Below are positions 23,501 through 29,500 of a stretch of DNA of 64,000 nucleotides, in pieces (within the stretch, counting starts at the first letter, position 1; each line of letters begins with the position of its first letter). Made by a program: the position numbers and the translations under genes. Origin of the DNA: Endomychus coccineus (lineage: Eukaryota > Arthropoda > Insecta > Coleoptera > Endomychidae); NCBI GenBank assembly GCA_958510875.1, contig OY294068.1:78363978-78427977 (forward strand). Reading direction: 5' to 3'. The notes under the pieces were generated by a model. That model was not told the origin of the DNA, did not search any database, and worked only from the letters and a program-made list of their open reading frames with translations.

Positions 23501-26500
23501 AGATATTTTAAAATTGTTACCATTGTTCACCTGAAGAAGTCACTGTGTGGTGAACATGTCGATTTCTTTTATTTTTATAATAAAAGTTTATTTTGGAATT
23601 TTTGTACAGTGTGTTAATTTATTCTATTTATCCAGAATGATTTGAAAGCTTATCTTCATATTAGAAGTTAAATGATAATTTTTACATGGAAGACATGAAA
23701 GCATTATTTTTTCCATCTAAAATATTTATTTTATGTTGTTTATATTATTCAATCAATATATGTAGTAATATTAAGTTTAACTGTTGTATTTTAAAATTAT
23801 AAATGAAAATTTGTTTGATTGTAGTTTCAAGATATTGGTTTCTTTGACAAAGAACAAATGATTCTAATATAATATTACTATAAAAATAAGTATTTACATA
23901 ACTTCTGAAATACCAACAGTGAGAGAAATTTAACTGGGAACATTCTCAAAAAGCTATGATCAATTGATCACGTGACATCACTCCCGCTCCTGCGGGTCAA
24001 ATGTGATTGTAAGAACAGAAAATATATTGGAAATGATTTGGAAACCTCTAACGAAAGACGTTATGTTATAGTTTATGCTACATCGAAATTTTATTATAAT
24101 GGTCTAGATAAGGTATTTCACATCTATATTGGCCCAAATTAAGTCATCATCACAAAGTTGCTGTCGAATTACCCCATATGAAGGTACAGTAGTGAGACTC
24201 CGTGTGTCATAGCGCATCTCTATTGTAAAAAGCTTTTCTACCTACTATAATACGTAGATATACACAATAATATTCGAAAGTGATACTCTTCTATGCGTCC
24301 ATCGCTTTCTAGGTCGGTAATTCTCTAATCTATCTAATACGCGATGTTGCCAGGTACCGCTCACGATAAAATGCTGTGTCCGAGACTTTGAGCTGCGCCA
24401 CCTACAATAATTATGCTACGCAATGAAATTTGAAGCACCATCTGTTATAGGGGCACACTATTGGCGAGCAAGGCGAGATGAAAATTTTTTACCATCGTTT
24501 TCACTGTTGTAGCACATTTTCGCCATGCCAAAATAGCATAATTCAAAAAACTTGAATTGAAGAAAAAATGAAATTTCGAAATATATCGACAGTATCAAAG
24601 ACAAAAAAAGCAATTTCTTTACTGTTGTACACATTTAGGTCATGCGTAAATGCTAGATCAAATATACCCAGGCAGGAAATAAATTGTACTTATGGGCGAA
24701 TTATAAAACTTCTACAGACCACATAAAAATAGGCACAATGATCACAATCAGATAATTATAACATTTCTATCATTATATAGAACACTAAGTTCACAGACTC
24801 TATTGTATGGCTTCTGTGAGTCGGAAAAATATGAAAATATTTCCAGAGCCTAACGAGACTCTGTACACCCCCCCCCCCCGTTGTCGAGGATGCTGAACAC
24901 GATGGCGGTGGTTTACACTCTTTCTCAGTTGACCGTCACCTCCAAACGGCCAAAAACAACCCCCAAAAAGGGTGAAACGCGGATATACCGACATATTCCG
25001 AGAAAAACCGCGACACCTCCCGTTTTCGAGGATGCTGAACACGATGCCGGTACTTTGGAATTTCTCCGAGTCAACCCCACCCTTTAAATGGCCAAAAACA
25101 ACCCCCGAAAGGGGTGAAACTCGGATATACCGACATATTCCGAGAAGAACTGCGTCACCTCCCGTTTTCGAGTGTGCTGAACACGATGGTGATTCTGGAT
25201 CTTCTCCCCGAAACAAACTAACCGCTGAAACGGACAACAACTACCCCTTTGATACCCTGAATGTATGAAGTGGATAAGAAAAATCCGATAAGAGAAAATG
25301 TATAACAAATCATTGAATACACACCGGATGATGTTTCCACATTTGTTGACTGACCGTTCACCCTGAAAAATAGGCGTATACATCGTGTCTGGCTAGGTTA
25401 TTTGGTGGTTTTTAGGTGAGAAATCTCCTGTATGGAATCAGTGGTACAATTTTACATATTTTATTTTATTAAATCATAAACATTTTTATTTCACGCATAC
25501 AATTACTTATTAACTATATATACAAATATAAAAGTGTTTCATTGACGCATATAACTACATATCCATATAAAACATTATTCTTGACGCATACAATTACATT
25601 CATTAAAAAAAATGATCAGCTCAATATAATCTACGTCGCTTACAAGTGGAATTACAGGGTTTCACCCCTTTCGGGGGTTGTTTTTTGCCGTTTAAGGGGT
25701 GGGGTTGACTCGGAGAAATTCCAAAGTACCGACATCGTGTTCAGCAACCTCGAAAACGGGAGGTGACGCGGTTGTTCTCGGAATATATCGGTATATCCGA
25801 GTTTCACCCCTTTCGGGGGTTGTTTTTTGCCGTTTAAGGGGTTGACGCGGTTTTTCTCGGAATATGTCGGTATATCCGAGTTTCACCCCTTTCGGGGGTT
25901 GTTTTTGGCCATTTAAAGGGTGGGGTTGACTCGGAGAAATTCCAAAGTACCGGCATCGTGTTCAGCATCCTCGAAAACGGGAGGTGACGCGGTTTTTCTC
26001 GGAATATGTCGGTATATCCGCGTTTCACCCCTTTCGGGGGTTGTTTTTGGCCATTTAAAAGGTGGGGTTGACTCGGAGAAATTCCAAAGTACCGGCATCG
26101 TGTTCAGCTTCCTCGAAAACGGGAGGTGACGCGGTTTTTCTCGGAATATGTCGGGATATCCGCGTTTCACCCTTTTGGGGGTTGTTTTTGGCCGTTAGGG
26201 GTGACGGTCAACTCAGAAAGAGTTTAAACCACCACCATCCTCGAAAAAGGGGAGGGGGGGGGGGCGGTCGGTTACAGAGTTTCGTTAGGCTCTGAAATAT
26301 TTGCTTTTTTCGGCCTTTTTTCCGACTCACAGAAGCCACTACTAGGCAAATAATGTAGATGCAGGATGCAATTACATATTCGACCCCATACGCGAGCCGG
26401 ATCATTTAATGCCTAAATTGTTTAAAAATAATGCTAATAGTTCTGATAAATATGCTACATAGGTTATAAAAATGCCACGATGCTACATTTTTTTCTGATT

Positions 26501-29500
26501 TTCGCGTCTATTTTATGTCTTAGCTCTGTGGCAAATTTTGAAAGTTCATCTGACCACAAGTGTCAGTAATAAACAAGGTTATATTATAGTGTAAATAATT
26601 TAGAAAGTCAACCTGTCAGCAGGTGTCAGTATGAAATTTCAATGTAACATAAGACTGTAATATAACATTTTTCGTCAGCGGTTTCCAAATAATTTCCAAT
26701 ATACTTTCGGTTCCTACAATTACATTTGACCTGAAGGAGTGAAAGCTATTTTGATTAAAAAGTGTAGGATGTCCCGTGATCAATTGATTCATAGCTTTTC
26801 TGAGAATGTTCTTAGGTAAATTTCTCTCACCATTAGCATGTCAGAAGTTATGTAAATACTTAACTTTATAGTATATATGAATCATCATGTTCTTTGTCAA
26901 AGAAACAAATGAAACAATATCTTGAAACGACAATCAAACAAATTTTCATTTATAATTTTAAAATACAACCGAAATACTTAATATTAGTAATTATTGGATG
27001 AAGAATATAAACAATATAAAATAAATATTTTAGATGGAAAAAATAATGCTTTCAAGTCTTAGTAAAAATTATCATTAAACTTCTAATATGAAGAGAAACT
27101 TCCAAATCGAGTATTCGGGATATGTAAAACAAATGAACACTACACTGAACAATACAATGTACAACAATTCCAAAATAAACTTTTATTATAGAAATAAAAG
27201 AAAACGACATGTTTTTGCCACACAGTCACTTCTTCAGGTGAAATATGGTACCAATTTTAAGTATCTTTACCTTTATACTATTGATTCTTAAATAATATTA
27301 ATTCATGATATTTGTATAATATTTGATATTGAAAAATGATAATTTCAAATTAACTGGAGCTCCATCAAAGGTTATAGAATGTACCTAGTATAAGACCAAA
27401 ATCATTTAATAATTTATTATAGACAGATACTCAACAAATTGAGTCCCTCTTTGTCATTTAGTGCCTTCATAATAAAATAGGTAGTGGAAATTTCCAGGGA
27501 GCATTGATTCCTTAACTTAAAACTTAAAACGAAAGTAAACAACAAACGAATGAACAGGTTAACTGCGTAACTGGTAGTTCCCGCTCATGCGCAAATATCT
27601 CAAAACTCCACTTCGTTTTTAAAATAGTGTTACATTTTAAATTGTATGTATATTTATATTTGTACAAATTTTACATCATTTTGAGCGTAAATTTCAATTA
27701 TTTATAAATAAGTAATGATTTTACTAAAATCTTTCATGTTGTAGATGCAGTCTGTCCAGATGAAAATGAAACAAGGGGCCAGCCAGTAACATAAACTTAA
27801 TTTTGAAAGTCAGGTAATGTGTGATCAAAGCGATCCATTTATTTTACCTAATGTATTATTTAATAATTCATTTCGATTAAATAAAGATATAACAGGTTAT
27901 GTGTATGAAAATATTCGACCCTATAGGTTACAAACGTGGTTTCAATATCCCCAAAGCTACAATATGTTGATGTGTGAACATGAGTAAGTGAAGTCAGTTT
28001 GTGGATAGTGCAACATTCTGGGTATGGCACGCAATGGATTATATTTCCAACTACAAACCAGGAAAAGTCGGTTTATGGGACAACCAAGATTTGCCAGTTA
28101 TATGGGTGCATGATTGTACCCAAGTAGCAATTTTGGCAAATATGAAGACGAGAAACATAAACTACGTAAATTAGAAAGGGCAGGGTTTCATTCAAAAATG
28201 TCCAGTTAATGAGTTTATTTCTACTTATTAGTGTTTGTACTATGAATAACTTTTGAATTAATTGTGATTTCGAACTTTTTATTTTGAATATTAATGCAAT
28301 TTATGATAGAGCTACACTGACGCATATACAGGTTGAGTCAGTTTTTTGTAGACAAACTCCAACAGGAGATAGAACAGATGTTTTTAAGAAGAAAAGTTCT
28401 CATTGACATATGTCGTAGAAGGCTTCGTTTTCGAGATACAGGGTGTTAAAATTGAAAAAAAACTTAGTTTTTTGCGAATAACTCCGGAACCGTTTATCGT
28501 ACAGAAAACAGCTTTTGTAAGCATTTTCTTCTCATAGTAAGCTATGTTCTGTGCGATAAAAAAATTGTTTTTTAGTCATAATTGGTGAAGATTTTTAAGG
28601 GGTAGTGGGTGTTTTTCTCCACAACTTCTACGCCACTGGAAAATGTACGGTTTTGAGATGCCCATTTCAACCGCCAATGTTTTCTTCCCAAAAAAGGTAC
28701 TCATGGTCGTAAGTTCTAAGTTGATCGTTTTCGAGAAAAATCAACTTTCATGTTGAAAAAACATGGTCAATTTTTTTGGTTTTGTTACTTATTATAACGT
28801 TAACGTCAAAGAATTGACCATGTTTTTCAACATAAAAGTTGATTTTTCTCGAAAACCGTCATTTTTAGAGCATATGACCACGAGTACCTTATTAGTGTAG
28901 AAAACATTGGCGGTTCAAATGGTTGCCTCAAACCCGTACTTTTTCCAGTGGAGTAGAAGTTGGGGAGGAAAACACCCACTACCCCTTAAAAATCTTCACC
29001 AATTATGACTAAAAAACAATTTTTTTATCACAAAGAACATAGCTTACTATGAGTATAAAATGCTTACAAAAGCTGTTTTCTGTACGATGAACGATTCCGG
29101 AGATATTCGCAAAAAACTAAATTATTTTTCAATTTCAACTCTCGAATCTCGAAAACGAAGCCTTCTACGACATATATAGGAACTTTTCTTCTCAAAAGCA
29201 TTTGTTCTATCTCCTGTTGGAGTTTGTCTACAAAAAACTGACTCACCCTGTATATGCAAGCTTTGCTTGAAAAAGTAATAGGTTTATAAACTAATCTGAT
29301 TTTTTAGGTGATATAAGCACCTGGATTTTGAGAGATTCTGGCTATCCACAACAACCATGGTTAATGACACCTATATTGAAAAAATAAATAATAAAATAGA
29401 AAAAGCTTATTAAATATAATAAAAAAAGTTTTAATAACTTTTTTACTTTACTTAATTAGAAAGTAACATATTTTAACCTAAATTATAATTATCTATATAT

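Larger units (their letters stand above)
23493..27272. mobile_element. 3.8 kb foldback element with facing ~142 bp tandem arrays
   Basis: Outer ends mirror each other: GTAAAGATATTTTAAAATTG at the left and its diverged complement at the right, each followed inward by CACCTGAAGAAGT.ACTGTG. Arms of about 1.0-1.35 kb stay alignable, for example CATTATTTTTTCCATCTAAA (about 23706) with its complement near 27035, and GACTCACAGAAGCC near 26324 with its complement near 24810. Inside, ~142 bp units face each other (24870-25250 and 25650-26240) around a unique 25260-25640 centre. C and G homopolymers near 24870 and 26255 mark the arm-array junctions. No transposase is present. Confidence 0.82.

Noticed and set aside
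24972..26170. Long overlapping open frames repeating GYTDIFREKPRHLPFSR-like peptides
   Set aside because: They are the translated 142 bp minisatellite unit, open on both strands and without any recognisable domain or start context.
23493..27272. CRISPR-like regular repeats
   Set aside because: Units are 142 bp with no unique spacers, in an animal intron; a minisatellite in a foldback element is the correct reading.
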